DNA of 64,000 nt from Sphaerisporangium siamense (GTDB lineage Bacteria; Actinomycetota; Actinomycetes; Streptosporangiales; Streptosporangiaceae), in contig NZ_JACHND010000001.1 of assembly GCF_014205275.1 (NCBI RefSeq), forward strand, positions 4,154,001-4,218,000, in the 5' to 3' direction. Made by a program: the position numbers and the translations under genes. Positions within the stretch are counted from its first letter, which is position 1, and each line of letters starts with the position of its first letter. Under the pieces are notes generated by a model. The model ran no database searches, was not told where the DNA came from, and saw nothing but the letters and a program-made list of their open reading frames with translations. Below are positions 25,032-33,426 of this stretch, one piece after another.

Positions 25032-25170
25032 CACGTTAGCAGGACAGCCAACCCATGCGAAGCCCTTACCAGCACTAGCGCGCACACAGATGACCGCGCC
25101 GCAGGCCACCCCCGGCACGCGAACAAGCCCCCACGGGAACAGTCCCGCAGAGGCTCACACGCACGACCGG

Positions 25171-25443
25171 CTACGACGACGAAACCGATCCACCCACATC
25201 CGAGGCAGCACGCGGACCGGGCGCGCGCACAGCCTTACGCCGACTCTCGGCCTGCCACTGCTCATCCAGCCGCACCGCAAGATCAGCCAGGGTGTCAGCC
25301 CCCAGCACGTTGCTGATCCCGAACCGCTCGGTATCAGCCGACCAGGAGTGCCGGCGGATCGCGATCCATCCACCGAAGAAGTCCATGATCTGCCAGGTAC
25401 GCCCGTGACGCTCCTGAAGTTGGGCGAGAGCAGGGGTACTCAC
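25171..25443 (-). CDS. Hypothetical protein, 90 aa
   Basis: GTG or similar start at 25443, overlapping the previous stop. Begins MSTPALAQLQERHGRTWQI with an aromatic-rich middle (FFGGWIAIRRHSW) and ends in a Ser/Arg-rich tail. Pairs with the 119-aa gene upstream. Small proteins of this kind recur in actinomycete mobile elements. No function assigned. Confidence 0.55.
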   Translation of the reverse strand: MSTPALAQLQERHGRTWQIMDFFGGWIAIRRHSWSADTERFGISNVLGADTLADLAVRLDEQWQAESRRKAVRAPGPRAASDVGGSVSSS

Positions 25444-25799
25444 TGGATCAACTGCCAGTCCGGCGCCCGCCCGACAACGAACGCCAGCGCCGAAGCACCC
25501 TCCGAAACCGGGAACAGGTAATACCGCTCCCCGTCCGCTGGACGCACCGAGTAAGCGGGCTCACTCACCCCTCGCACGATCGTGACCGTCGCCCGCACCC
25601 GTCGATCCGCCCCCCGCACCTCCAGCATCGGAGGCACATACACCGGGAAGGCGTACTCCTCATGCCGCAGCCGAAGCCGGATCACCCAGACCATCCGGCT
25701 GGCGATGCCTTGCTTTCTCAGCGCGTCACTGAACCCGCCCAGCAACGCGCCGAAGTAGGCGGCGGTGGACTGCTCCACTGAGCCGTAGGCGAGCGTCAT
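25440..25799 (-). CDS. Hypothetical protein, 119 aa
   Basis: Starts MTLAYGSVEQSTAAYFGAL with a GAAGGGAAG site. Mixed alpha/beta with beta-rich middle (VRATVTIVRGVSEPAYSV) and a final strand. No membrane segment. It is transcribed away from the XRE regulator at 26114 and overlaps the 90-aa gene. Unknown family. Confidence 0.55.
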   Translation of the reverse strand: MTLAYGSVEQSTAAYFGALLGGFSDALRKQGIASRMVWVIRLRLRHEEYAFPVYVPPMLEVRGADRRVRATVTIVRGVSEPAYSVRPADGERYYLFPVSEGASALAFVVGRAPDWQLIQ

Positions 25800-25846
25800 G
25801 ACACCGACTTCCCTTCATCCGGGGATAAAGCCAAAGATCTAGATCG

Positions 25847-26020
25847 CTACGCCGCTTCGCTGCCGGGCGCGGGGCAGTCGAAGCACTCCACCCGCCGCAC
25901 CTCCACCGGCCGCCCGTCCACCCGAGCCGCACCGCTGGCCCGGTGCGCCCGCACAAACCGCCACCCGTTACCCCGGCACCCAGGGCATGCCGTCTGCTCC
26001 TGCTGACTCTGTAAACTCAT
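25847..26020 (-). CDS. Small zinc-ribbon protein, 57 aa
   Basis: ATG at 26020 opens MSLQSQQEQTACPGCRGNGW; a second pair CFDC lies near the end, so CPGC...CFDC forms a zinc ribbon similar to DnaJ-type knuckles. TAG at 25847. It is divergent from the XRE regulator. Its length hides it from routine gene calling. Confidence 0.55.
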   Translation of the reverse strand: MSLQSQQEQTACPGCRGNGWRFVRAHRASGAARVDGRPVEVRRVECFDCPAPGSEAA

Positions 26021-26113
26021 GTTATCCAGAGTCGTAAAGCCAGAATCGGTAACCTATCCCGGGCCGATATCCCTTGACGGCATAACCCCAAGTCCCCTAC
26101 CTGTTGTAGGTCA

Positions 26114-27583
26114 GTGATCGGCGACGATCTGGGGGACCAGCGCATGCGGGCACAGGCGAGCGAGCCCATCGGCCTATCTAATGCGTTCTGGCAGCGTCAG
26201 GACGTATTTGCGGCACTACGCGCCCGCGATATCGGCCAGATATTCCGCTTGGTCCGCCAATACGGCGGGATGAGCCAAACGCGCATCGGCATCGCCGTGA
26301 ACCTCAGTCAAGGCAAAGTCAGCGCCATCATGAACGGATCCGCGCAGGTCACGACCCTTGAGGTGTTCGAGCGCGTAGCTGACGGCCTAGCCATACCCGA
26401 CCCCGCCCGCATCGCTCTCGGCCTCGCGCCTCAGTCCGTCATCGCAGCCATCTCGCCCCGGGATACCTCCCAGGCACCCTCCGAACCACCACGCGGCACG
26501 CCACCTACTGTGGGACTCGTCCGATCAGGGGAGGACGAGGACACCATGAGACGCCGCGACTTCGTTGGACTGACCGGCACCGCCCTGTTCAGCGCCATCC
26601 TGCAACCCACCTCGGCCAGCCGCCCAGCCGACAGCATCGCCGGCATCGCGGCTGCTCTCACCGACTACTCCACCCCAACCGGACAGCCGATCGACCTGCA
26701 AGCCCTCACACACGCTGTCGCCCAGGCCAAAGGCACCTACCAGGCATGCCGCTACACCGAGGTCACCGCGATGCTCCCCGAGCTGCTGCGCGCCGTCCGT
26801 ATCGCTTGCACGACCATGACCGGAGACGCCCGCCACAGGGCATATGTGCTATCGGCCGAAGCCCACCACGTCGCGGCCTCCATCCTGCTCAAACAAGACG
26901 ACAAGGGCCTTGCCTGGCTGGCCGCCGACCGCAGCACCCAAGCCGCCCATGCCTCCGAGAACCCCCTGGCGATCGGCTCCAGCACCCGCATCATCACCCG
27001 CGCCCTCATGGACGGAAAGCACCACGACACCGCTGTGCTGACCGCCAGCACCGCCGCCCAACGCATGGACAGCGACCTCACCCAGCCGAACCACAACGAC
27101 TTGTCTGTGTACGGGGCCCTGCTGCTCAGCGGAGCCGTCGCCGCCGCCCAGATCGGCAACCGGCACGCCAGCGCCGAACTACTGGACGAAGCCGAGCAGG
27201 CGGGCCGCAGACTCGGCCACGACGGAAACCACATGTGGACCGCGTTCGGACCAAACAACGTCCTATGCCACCGGGTGAACACCGCCCTCACCCTCGGCGA
27301 CGCCGGCACCGCCATCGACCACGCCCGCCGCATCGACATCGACGCCTTGCCGATCAACGAGCGAAAAGCCACCCTCCTCCTGGACACCGCCCGCGCGTTC
27401 CTCATCTGGAGTAAACACGACCAAGCGCTCCATGTGCTCCGTGCAGCAGGTGAAATCGCCCCCGAAGAGATCACCAGCCGCCCCGCCACCCTGCGCCTGG
27501 TCCGCGACCTACTCGCCACCGCCCCCATCACCGTCCGCCGCGAGGCCCGCGAATACGCCGAATCCCTCGGAGTCTCGGCGTGA
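26114..27583 (+). CDS. XRE-family regulator with helical repeat domain
   Basis: A 489-aa protein: HTH at about 45-95 (YGGMSQTRIGIAVNLSQGKVS), a linker with a Tat/lipid-like RRRDFVGLTGTALFSAI stretch that is typical of this group, then about 300 residues of TPR-like helices (ADRSTQAAHASENPLAIG...). It is of the class of actinomycete XRE proteins with TPR sensors. Its stop overlaps the flavoprotein start (GTGA), so the pair is co-translated. Likely senses a peptide or small molecule; target genes unknown. Confidence 0.75.
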   Translation: MIGDDLGDQRMRAQASEPIGLSNAFWQRQDVFAALRARDIGQIFRLVRQYGGMSQTRIGIAVNLSQGKVSAIMNGSAQVTTLEVFERVADGLAIPDPARIALGLAPQSVIAAISPRDTSQAPSEPPRGTPPTVGLVRSGEDEDTMRRRDFVGLTGTALFSAILQPTSASRPADSIAGIAAALTDYSTPTGQPIDLQALTHAVAQAKGTYQACRYTEVTAMLPELLRAVRIACTTMTGDARHRAYVLSAEAHHVAASILLKQDDKGLAWLAADRSTQAAHASENPLAIGSSTRIITRALMDGKHHDTAVLTASTAAQRMDSDLTQPNHNDLSVYGALLLSGAVAAAQIGNRHASAELLDEAEQAGRRLGHDGNHMWTAFGPNNVLCHRVNTALTLGDAGTAIDHARRIDIDALPINERKATLLLDTARAFLIWSKHDQALHVLRAAGEIAPEEITSRPATLRLVRDLLATAPITVRREAREYAESLGVSA

Positions 27584-28107
27584 GCAAAGTTCTCTACATC
27601 ATCGTGTGCGCCGCAGGCCCCGCCGCAGACGTCGGCAAGCTCGTGGCCCTGGCCCAGGATGACGGCTGGATCGTCCAGCTCATCGCCACCCCGTCCGCCC
27701 TGGACTTCATCGACGTCCCGGCCCTGGAAAAGCAGACCGGCCGCCCCGTCCGCAGCCAGTACCGCAAACCAGGAGAGCCCAAGTCCCCGCGGGCCGACGC
27801 CATCATCGTGGCCCCCGCCACCTACAACACCATCAACAAATTCGCCCAAGGCATCGCCGACACCTACGCCCTCGGCATCCTCTCCGAAGCCCCCAACCTC
27901 GGCATCCCCGTCGCCGTCCTGCCCTTCGTGAACTCCGCCCTCGCAGACAGAGCACCGTTCCGCCGCAGCATCAACGACCTACGCGCCGAAGGCGTACACA
28001 TCCTCCTCGGCCCCGGCCACTTCGAACCCCACCCACCGGGCGCCGGAGGCAACCGCATGGACACCTACCCCTGGCATCTCGCCGTCGCCGCGCTCAACGC
28101 ACCGTAG
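27580..28107 (+). CDS. Flavoprotein (HFCD/PPC decarboxylase fold)
   Basis: A 175-aa flavoprotein with IIVCAAGPAADVGKLV near the N-terminus and the signature IIVAPATYNTINKFAQGIAD, corresponding to the PANANTI-type FMN/substrate motif of phosphopantothenoylcysteine decarboxylase and lantibiotic decarboxylases. The family binds FMN and often decarboxylates Cys-containing substrates; which one is unknown. It is always coupled here to the XRE-TPR regulator. A decayed copy of this gene lies at 46277-46700. Confidence 0.8.
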   Translation: MSKVLYIIVCAAGPAADVGKLVALAQDDGWIVQLIATPSALDFIDVPALEKQTGRPVRSQYRKPGEPKSPRADAIIVAPATYNTINKFAQGIADTYALGILSEAPNLGIPVAVLPFVNSALADRAPFRRSINDLRAEGVHILLGPGHFEPHPPGAGGNRMDTYPWHLAVAALNAP

Positions 28108-28579
28108 CCGTAGGCGAACCGCGGATCTTGCCGAATTGTTCTTGTGAGTTATCAAGGCGACGGCGCTCCGCGCCGCCGCACGGCCCGCCGCCCGCTCCGC
28201 CCGGCCGGGCATGCGGCGTGGGCGCCGGTCCCGGCCGGCGGCGGGAACGCGGGCCGCCCGCCGCACACAGCACCCGCCGCACGCAACCTGATCCGCCGAC
28301 CAGGGACGCGCCGCCGCACAGACGCAGCACGACGATCGCCATGCTGTGGCCGGCCATCACACGGGGCCGGGGGCGATCGAAGGGCCGGGACTTCGTACCT
28401 CAGCCCCGGCCCACCGAGTCATCCGAGCAGGGCGGAGCGGCATTCGGGCGAGATCCCGATGCCGGTGTGTAGTCGGTAGGTCAGTTCGACCGTGCTGCCA
28501 AACCCGCGACGCCGGAAACTTGTCGCATGCTGATGGAGGCGCCAGTAGATTACCGACGACAAGCGGGTGGAGGACGACC
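28108..28579. other. Intergenic region shared with 46.7-46.9 kb
   Basis: No supported gene in 472 bp. The part around 28325-28430 (GGGGGCGATCGAAGGGCC and flanks) is a diverged match to about 46790-46890, which follows the decayed flavoprotein copy. An AGGAGG-like site at 28569-28573 serves the next gene. Confidence 0.4.
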
Positions 28580-29350
28580 ATGCCGATCAACCATGAGTGG
28601 GTACTGGCGGAGTGGGATCGTTTCCTCAAGATGACTGAACGCGTTAAAACCGGTGTGACGAGAGGCAACCACATCACGCAGGCGGTCTATAGCTTCGCGG
28701 CTCCTGACGATGAGGTGAGGCAGCAAGCATCGATCGTCCAAGAGGCACTCCTGGCCGTCTTTCCAGACGAGGATTTCTACTTCGGGCGCGGATCATTATT
28801 TGCCCAAGTGACGGTGCTGCGAGAACTGATACATAAGCACATCCCTCTGGTTCGGAGGGCCGAAGAAATCGCTGCCAATCTCTACGACGATACTCCTGGG
28901 CCGGCCATAGCAGCAGAATCTCTCCATCCGTGGGTATGGGATGCCGCTCGTCCTCACTGGGAAAGCGGCAACTACCGAGCGGCTATCCACGCAGCAGCAA
29001 CCAATGTCAATTCTTGGTTGCGGAAGAAGTTGGGGCGTCGTGACGTATCGGAAGGCCGGGCGGTGCAGCAAGCCTTCAGTCTGGAGGATCCTGACTTGGA
29101 TCACCCTCGCCTGCGTCTTAGCTCGAAGGAAGATCCGGCACACTTCAAAAGTGTGCATGTGGGAGCCACGCAGATCGGATGTGGCCTCTTCTCGGCGGTA
29201 CGAAATCCAGTCGCACACTTGGCGGATGATGATCACGATGTCGATGAGCAGGAGGCGTTGGAGTCACTCGCCGCCTTCAGTCTGTTCGCCCGGTGGGTCG
29301 ATCGAGCAACCGTCGAGGTGGCTGACGGGGGCTCCCCGGAGGGCATGTGA
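28580..29350 (+). CDS. TIGR02391 (Ymh-like) family protein
   Basis: A 256-aa protein starting at ATG 28580 (MPINHEWVLAEWDRF) after GGAGGACG. The C-terminal half follows the TIGR02391 pattern: LHPWVWDAARPHWESGNYRAA, AVQQAFS, VGATQIGCGLFSAVRNPVAH and a closing helix with LARWVD-like content. These proteins are often neighbours of restriction or abortive-infection genes, and the domain is thought to act in conflict systems. Base composition is lower in GC than flanking genes, suggesting a recent acquisition. Confidence 0.7.
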   Translation: MPINHEWVLAEWDRFLKMTERVKTGVTRGNHITQAVYSFAAPDDEVRQQASIVQEALLAVFPDEDFYFGRGSLFAQVTVLRELIHKHIPLVRRAEEIAANLYDDTPGPAIAAESLHPWVWDAARPHWESGNYRAAIHAAATNVNSWLRKKLGRRDVSEGRAVQQAFSLEDPDLDHPRLRLSSKEDPAHFKSVHVGATQIGCGLFSAVRNPVAHLADDDHDVDEQEALESLAAFSLFARWVDRATVEVADGGSPEGM

Positions 29351-29500
29351 CAAGAGGGAGCCTGCTTCAGCACCGCTGTGCGCCCACCTTTGTCCCTCCT
29401 GAAGATCCGGAATACTTCCGGAATACACATTGAAGAGGAATGATCGGCTAACTGCAAAGGCGCAGGTCGAAGGGACTGCGAAGGTCGGAACCGCGACGCC

Positions 29501-29550
29501 CTGTAAAACCGTGGGCTCAGCCCACGCCGGTTCAAGTCCTGCATCTACCA
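29501..29550 (+). other. tRNA-Tyr-like 3' fragment
   Basis: CTGTAAAA (29501-29508) resembles a Tyr GUA anticodon loop. CGTGGGC-TCA-GCCCACG (29510-29526) is the long variable arm of a class II tRNA; GGTTCAAGTCC is a T loop with flanks; ATCTACCA is the acceptor end. The T stem has one mismatch and no 5' half can be drawn, so it is not functional. It may be an old attachment site of another element targeting tRNA-Tyr. A hairpin follows at 29564-29599. Confidence 0.55.
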
Positions 29551-29563
29551 CACCAGCAGCAGG

Positions 29564-29599
29564 AGGCCCCTCATCAGTACAAACGTGGTGAAGGGCTTC
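29564..29599. terminator. Terminator after the tRNA-Tyr-like fragment
   Basis: GAGGCCCCTCATCA pairs with TGGTGAAGGGCTTC through 11 Watson-Crick and 3 wobble/mismatched positions, followed by TTCTC. It fits a tRNA terminator carried along with the fragment. Confidence 0.45.
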
Positions 29600-29825
29600 T
29601 TCTCGTATGTCCGGCTGTCCCCGGCTCCTACAGGTGCCTGTGCCGAATACGCGCCCAAGTTTCAAGGCCCTGATCGCCTCCCAAATCCGGCGCATCGCCT
29701 CGCCCTGCTGGCCGTGGATGCACTTGGCGTAGATCCGTGTAGTGGGACGTTTACGCTGTGTCCCGTCCACTCAGCGACCTGAGGGCTGGCACTCCGGCGT
29801 TGAGCCACGACGCAGCCGCTATGTC

Positions 29826-31028
29826 TCAGAGGTCCCCGAGTGAGCGTCTGGCGTTGTCGATGAGTTCCTTGTACGTGATGACCTCGACACGGTTCACGTG
29901 CGTGTTGAACGTCCGAAGCGCTTCGTTGATCTCCCCTTCTGGCACGCTCGGCTGGACGGCTGGATGGCCGATCAGAACGATGGCGCTTGCTCGGCGAGTC
30001 TCGATGCCGAAGTCTTCGAAGATCTGCTGACGGTTCTCATCTAGGCCGACAAGGTAGTTGACTGCTTGGCCGACGGCATCGTGCACCTCAGCAGTAGGCA
30101 CCCAGGCTCCGCGATGTCGCTTCACCAGAGAACCCTTCATGCTCATGGCCCGCTTCAACTCGACGATGTGAAGACTTCCATCGCCGCGGATCAGAGGAAT
30201 GTCTACCTCGTCACCCGACACCAACCTGCGCTGCGCAGCTTCCCCGACGAAGCGCCCACCGAAGATCCAGTGCTGCCCTTCCAGCGCCCGTTGTAGGTCC
30301 AGCTCCGTGGCGGTTTTGTCCTCCACCACTTTGCGCAGGCTTTCCAGGCGGGCCGAGCGCTGCTGAAGCTGGGCTGCCCGGAGGATCATCTGACCATCTG
30401 AATCAGCGGCTAGGAGAGCCCATGCCTCTGGTGACGCAGCAATCCGCTGAGCGGCTTCCTCCGGGTCTTCGATATCGACCCGCTCTTGGAGCACACGCTC
30501 CAGCCACACCATCGTCTCCCTCCGGCCGCGGAAGAGCGAGTATCGCCCTGGCCGATCCGCTGGTGCTACGAGATACCGAGCGTCATGGCTGAGCGAGTTG
30601 ATATAGGCCAGCAGATCATCCGCATCTGCACCGGGGTGCTGGTCCAGGAACTCGCTCCCCATCTCGGCGACGTACTTGAATTTGATCTCAAGCGTGTTTG
30701 CCACAAACCGCCGCAGCCCTTGATTGCGTATGCCGTCCTGAAAAAGTCGGTATCTCTCGTTGAACTCCGGTTGCAAGATCCGTTCCTCGGTGTAATCCAG
30801 GGAGTCCTGCAGCAGCCGCACAACCTCCCACTCGCCGACCGAGGCTGCTTGCCCGCGCGCCTCTGTCAAGAGTTGCACGAGCGCCTTCCCGCCCCTGCGG
30901 TGGCCGCCGCGTCCAGTTCGCATGTGCTGGAGCACGCAGGTGACCGCTCGCTTCAGCTCGTCGCTCGCCGCCTGCTTGTGAACGTACTCAAGCTGCAGGT
31001 CTAATGAGAAGTCTGATCTAACGCCCAT
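29826..31028 (-). CDS. Shedu-like nuclease (DUF4263, SduA type)
   Basis: A 400-aa protein with a helical N-terminal region (1-235) and a C-terminal PD-(D/E)XK-like DUF4263 domain: ELDLQRALEGQHWIFGG (242-258), VSGDEVDIPLIRGDGS with Asp276 as metal ligand candidate, then HIVELKRA giving Glu290-Leu-Lys292, and QAVNYL with Gln321. This is the motif order of Shedu antiphage nucleases, which act as a single gene. It lies at the right end of the AICE, opposite the TIGR02391 gene, as cargo. Family identification is strong; activity is inferred. Confidence 0.82.
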   Translation of the reverse strand: MGVRSDFSLDLQLEYVHKQAASDELKRAVTCVLQHMRTGRGGHRRGGKALVQLLTEARGQAASVGEWEVVRLLQDSLDYTEERILQPEFNERYRLFQDGIRNQGLRRFVANTLEIKFKYVAEMGSEFLDQHPGADADDLLAYINSLSHDARYLVAPADRPGRYSLFRGRRETMVWLERVLQERVDIEDPEEAAQRIAASPEAWALLAADSDGQMILRAAQLQQRSARLESLRKVVEDKTATELDLQRALEGQHWIFGGRFVGEAAQRRLVSGDEVDIPLIRGDGSLHIVELKRAMSMKGSLVKRHRGAWVPTAEVHDAVGQAVNYLVGLDENRQQIFEDFGIETRRASAIVLIGHPAVQPSVPEGEINEALRTFNTHVNRVEVITYKELIDNARRSLGDL

Positions 31029-31115
31029 GGCTGAAGTGTGACCGGCAGGTGTGACAATTCCTTGCGAGGGTTCCAGGCAGGTTGCCGACGCCGTTCAGGC
31101 GCGCTAGAGGTCGTC

Positions 31116-31416
31116 CTACCGATCGCGGAAACCCATGTCCCGGAAGTTCGCTACGAACAGGCCCAGGTCGGGGAGGTCCTCGAACTCCTTCCAGGCAAGG
31201 TAGTCGGCAGCCATGTGACGGATGGACTCTTCCGGCGCCGGCAACACCCCGCCTTGGCGCAGACCTCCTCGTACTGCTCCCGCGACATCCCTCGGGGGAA
31301 GCGACGCCCCAGCTCTCGACGTGGCTGAGATGGACCTGATCATCTCGTCTGCCTCGACCCAGGCAAGCCCCGCAGGCCAACTCCTCCGGCTCAAGCCCGT
31401 CTGTGACGGTTGGCAT
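31116..31416 (-). pseudogene. Frameshifted XRE-type regulator fragment
   Basis: Two frames together read a family protein: MPTVTDGLEPEELA from 31416, then in another frame GLAWVEADEMIRSI through HMAADYLAWKEFEDLPDLG and FVANFRDMGFRDR. The switch lies near 31375. The second part is a conserved end found after HTH domains in actinomycete element regulators. A single-base sequencing error cannot be excluded. Confidence 0.55.
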
Positions 31417-31479
31417 CTCACGGCCGAGGAACGGCGACCGGCGAACGGACACGCGAAACGGGCTTGCCCCACCGTCGCC

Positions 31480-31640
31480 GGTCCGCTGCCGCTTCGCGGT
31501 GGGTCGAGGCAGACGGGGTGATCAGGTGGGGGAGACGTGCGCTTCTGCGCGGCTGGTGTAGACCCGCGTTCGGGTTGCAGTTTGGGTTGCAGTTCACCGC
31601 CGTACCACGCCGTTCCAGGGGGACCAACCGGGCGTGTTGG
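31480..31640. repeat. Element-end repeat, copy A
   Basis: CCGCTGCCGCTTCGCGGTGG and GGGGAGACGTGCGC are shared with 49463-49600. GGTTGCAGTTTGGGTTGCAG (31573-31592) recurs at 48055-48074, with the flanking GTTGGTCCA. The block lies between the regulator fragment and att core 2 in the AICE right end. Confidence 0.6.
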
Positions 31641-31744
31641 TCCAGGTTGAACCCCATTGAAGGGGCAAGATCCGAGCTGCTAATGCGGTTTGGGAGGGTG
31701 CGCCGACGCCAGAGTGGTCTGCGTGCCATCGGCGTGCCGGAGAT

Positions 31745-31820
31745 CGTGCCATCGCGTGCCATTCGGAGACGTTGAGACACAGGTCAGATTCATGATCACC
31801 GTGCCATTAGCGTGCCATTA
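31745..31820. repeat. Right-arm CGTGCCATTA repeats
   Basis: Perfect copies at 31800-31809 and 31811-31820, and weaker ones at 31745-31754 and 31755-31764. They mirror the pair next to the integrase at 18545-18565 and lie 81 bp from att core 2, fitting arm sites on the attP arm opposite the integrase. Confidence 0.55.
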
Positions 31821-31900
31821 GCTCGCGGCCAGGCCGTTCGGTCGCGACTGGGCCGAGGGGGTCCGTCGCAGGTTATGGATCCGCCTAGGCGATCTTGGCT

Positions 31901-31948
31901 CCTTACAAGCGAGGGGTCACTGGTTCGAACCCAGTAGCGCCCACCAGC
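31901..31948 (+). repeat. att core 2: 3' half of tRNA-Val
   Basis: Identical over 48 bp to 18460-18507, same orientation. It closes the 13.4-kb AICE and also borders the next element to the right. A CCCCGT...ACGGGG hairpin follows, as after core 1. No 5' half of the tRNA lies to its left. Confidence 0.88.
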
Positions 31949-32010
31949 CAAGACACCCCGTCTCCGATCTTGGAAACGGGGCGTGGGTGACCAACTGGGT
32001 GACTATCGTT

Positions 32011-32089
32011 CTACGGCAGCGGGAAGATCTCATCCATCGCGGTCGCGCCCTCCTGCATCACGGGCCGGATCTGATGCCGGTAGACGGTC
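32011..32089 (-). pseudogene. C-terminal remnant of a second type of integrase
   Basis: Reading leftward from the IS boundary: TVYRHQIRPVMQEGATAMDE then IFPLP and TAG at 32011. VYRHQ with the nucleophile Tyr and the GA.AMD.IF end are typical of Streptomyces-type phage integrases and differ from the 18586 integrase. All upstream sequence is lost at the IS edge (32090). This was probably the integrase of the element beginning at att core 2. Confidence 0.7.
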
Positions 32090-32133
32090 TGGGGTGCCCC
32101 GATTTTTCCGGACAGTCGATTTGCGGGCTGAGC

Positions 32134-33030
32134 CTATGCGGCTCGTGGGTGTGAGTAGTGCTCGGTGAGTGCCTCAAGAGGCGTGCGGTAGCCGAGCGCC
32201 GAGTGCAGGCGCTGCCGGTTGTAAAAGCCCTCGATGTAGCGGATGACCTGCTGCCTGGCCTTGGCCCGGGTGGTGAAGACGGCCTGGTCCAGCCACTCGG
32301 TTTTGAGCGCGGCGAAGAACGATTCGGCCATCGCGTTGTCGTGGCAAACGCCGGTGCGGCCGGCCGAGCGGCGGATCTGCCGGTCGGCGCAGAACCGGCC
32401 GGAGGCATCGCTGGTGTAGTTCGAGCCGCGGTCGGTGTGGGAGACGGCCTCCGGCTCGACCAGGCCGGTGCCCAGAGCTTTGCGCAAGGCGTCTTTGACC
32501 GGTTCAGTGCGGTAGTGCTCGGCCATCGCCCAGCCGATGACGGCTTTGCTGTGACAGTCGATGACGGTGGCGAGGTAGGCGAAGCCCTCCTGGGTGTGGA
32601 TGTAGGTGATGTCGCCGACCAGTTTGACTCCAGGCCGGGGTGCGGTGAAGTCACGGCGGACCAGGTCCGGGATGCCGCGAAAGTTGCCCTGTTCGGTCGT
32701 GGTGGGCCGGAAGGCCCGCTGCTGGATGGGGAGCAGGCCGAGTCGGCGCATCAGTGCCCGGACCAGTTCGGGTGAGCACTCCTGGCCGGCGCGGGTCAGG
32801 GCGGCATGGACACGCCGGTAGCCATAGGTCTGGTGGCTGCCGGTAAAGATGCTGGTGATGAGGGTCTTGAGGTGTTCGCGTCGTTGGGCGGTGGCCGAGG
32901 CGGGACGGTCGCGCCATTCGTAGTAGGGGGGTTCCCCCCGAAGTGTGGACACCTGCAGCCATCGGCACATCCGGACGATGCGGTGGGTGGCCTTCTCCGC
33001 GTCGATCAGCTCGTACTTGGCGAGCGTCAT
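32134..33030 (-). CDS. IS3 transposase OrfB (left copy)
   Basis: A 298-aa DDE transposase. N-terminal HTH_21-like region (YGYRRVHAALTRAG), then rve integrase core with Asp in GDITYIH, Asp in HTDRGSNYTS and Glu in NAMAESFFAALKTEW, the full DDE triad. The ATG overlaps the OrfA stop (ATGA). Upstream an A7G run (33060-33066 in A) allows -1 frameshifting to make OrfAB. Confidence 0.92.
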   Translation of the reverse strand: MTLAKYELIDAEKATHRIVRMCRWLQVSTLRGEPPYYEWRDRPASATAQRREHLKTLITSIFTGSHQTYGYRRVHAALTRAGQECSPELVRALMRRLGLLPIQQRAFRPTTTEQGNFRGIPDLVRRDFTAPRPGVKLVGDITYIHTQEGFAYLATVIDCHSKAVIGWAMAEHYRTEPVKDALRKALGTGLVEPEAVSHTDRGSNYTSDASGRFCADRQIRRSAGRTGVCHDNAMAESFFAALKTEWLDQAVFTTRAKARQQVIRYIEGFYNRQRLHSALGYRTPLEALTEHYSHPRAA

Positions 33031-33316
33031 CGAGTCTCGGCGGCGAAGAAGGCGGCTGCTTTTTTTAGGAACGTCAGCTTCTCGCGCAGCTCGGCGTTCT
33101 CGCGCTCCAGCTCGCGGATCCGGGCCCGTTCCGGCCCCGGCAGCGGCTGCTCGGTCTCGGGGTGGATGGCTTTGTGCATGTTGACCCAGCTGCCGAGCGT
33201 GGTGGGGTTCATGCCGAACTCACGGGCCACCGAGGCGACCGTGCGGGGCCGTCCAGCACCATGCGGACGGCTTCCTCCTTGAACTCGGGCGAGAACTGCC
33301 TGCGACGCCGCGTCAC
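33027..33316 (-). pseudogene. IS3 OrfA with internal frameshift (left copy)
   Basis: From GTG 33316: MTRRRRQFSPEFKEEAVRMV, then the frame breaks after LDGP and continues in another frame as TVASVAREFGMNPTTLGSW to FFAAETR. The intact family protein is about 96 aa with HTH and leucine zipper. The same one-base loss is present in the right copy. A shorter in-frame product from 33230 keeps the zipper but loses the first helix of the HTH. Confidence 0.75.
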
Positions 33317-33384
33317 GTACTTACCTCTTCCAGACTCTCTGTCAGGTTATGTTCCCGACTGTCCGGAAGTTGTAGAGCACCTCA

Positions 33385-33426
33385 GGGCGCTACTGGGTTC
33401 GAACCAGTGACCCCTCGCTTGTAAGG
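33385..33426 (-). repeat. att core 3, truncated, inverted
   Basis: On the minus strand the first 42 bp of the 48-bp core, from CCTTACAAGCG to AGTAGCGCCC, end exactly at the IS boundary. The missing ACCA... continues at 44798 on the far side of the right IS, as CCCACCACCC. So the core was split by IS insertion and then separated by inversion. Confidence 0.85.

Larger units (their letters stand above)
32090..33384 (-). mobile_element. IS3-family insertion sequence, left copy
   Basis: A 1295-bp element, ends TG...CA. The two terminal repeats share TTCCGGACAGTCG about 20 bp in. Both frames and all shadow translations match the right copy at 43503-44797, so the copies are essentially identical, in inverted orientation. 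Flanks are GTC on the left and GGG on the right, so no direct duplication surrounds this copy. It cuts the integrase remnant on its left and att core 3 on its right. Confidence 0.92.
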
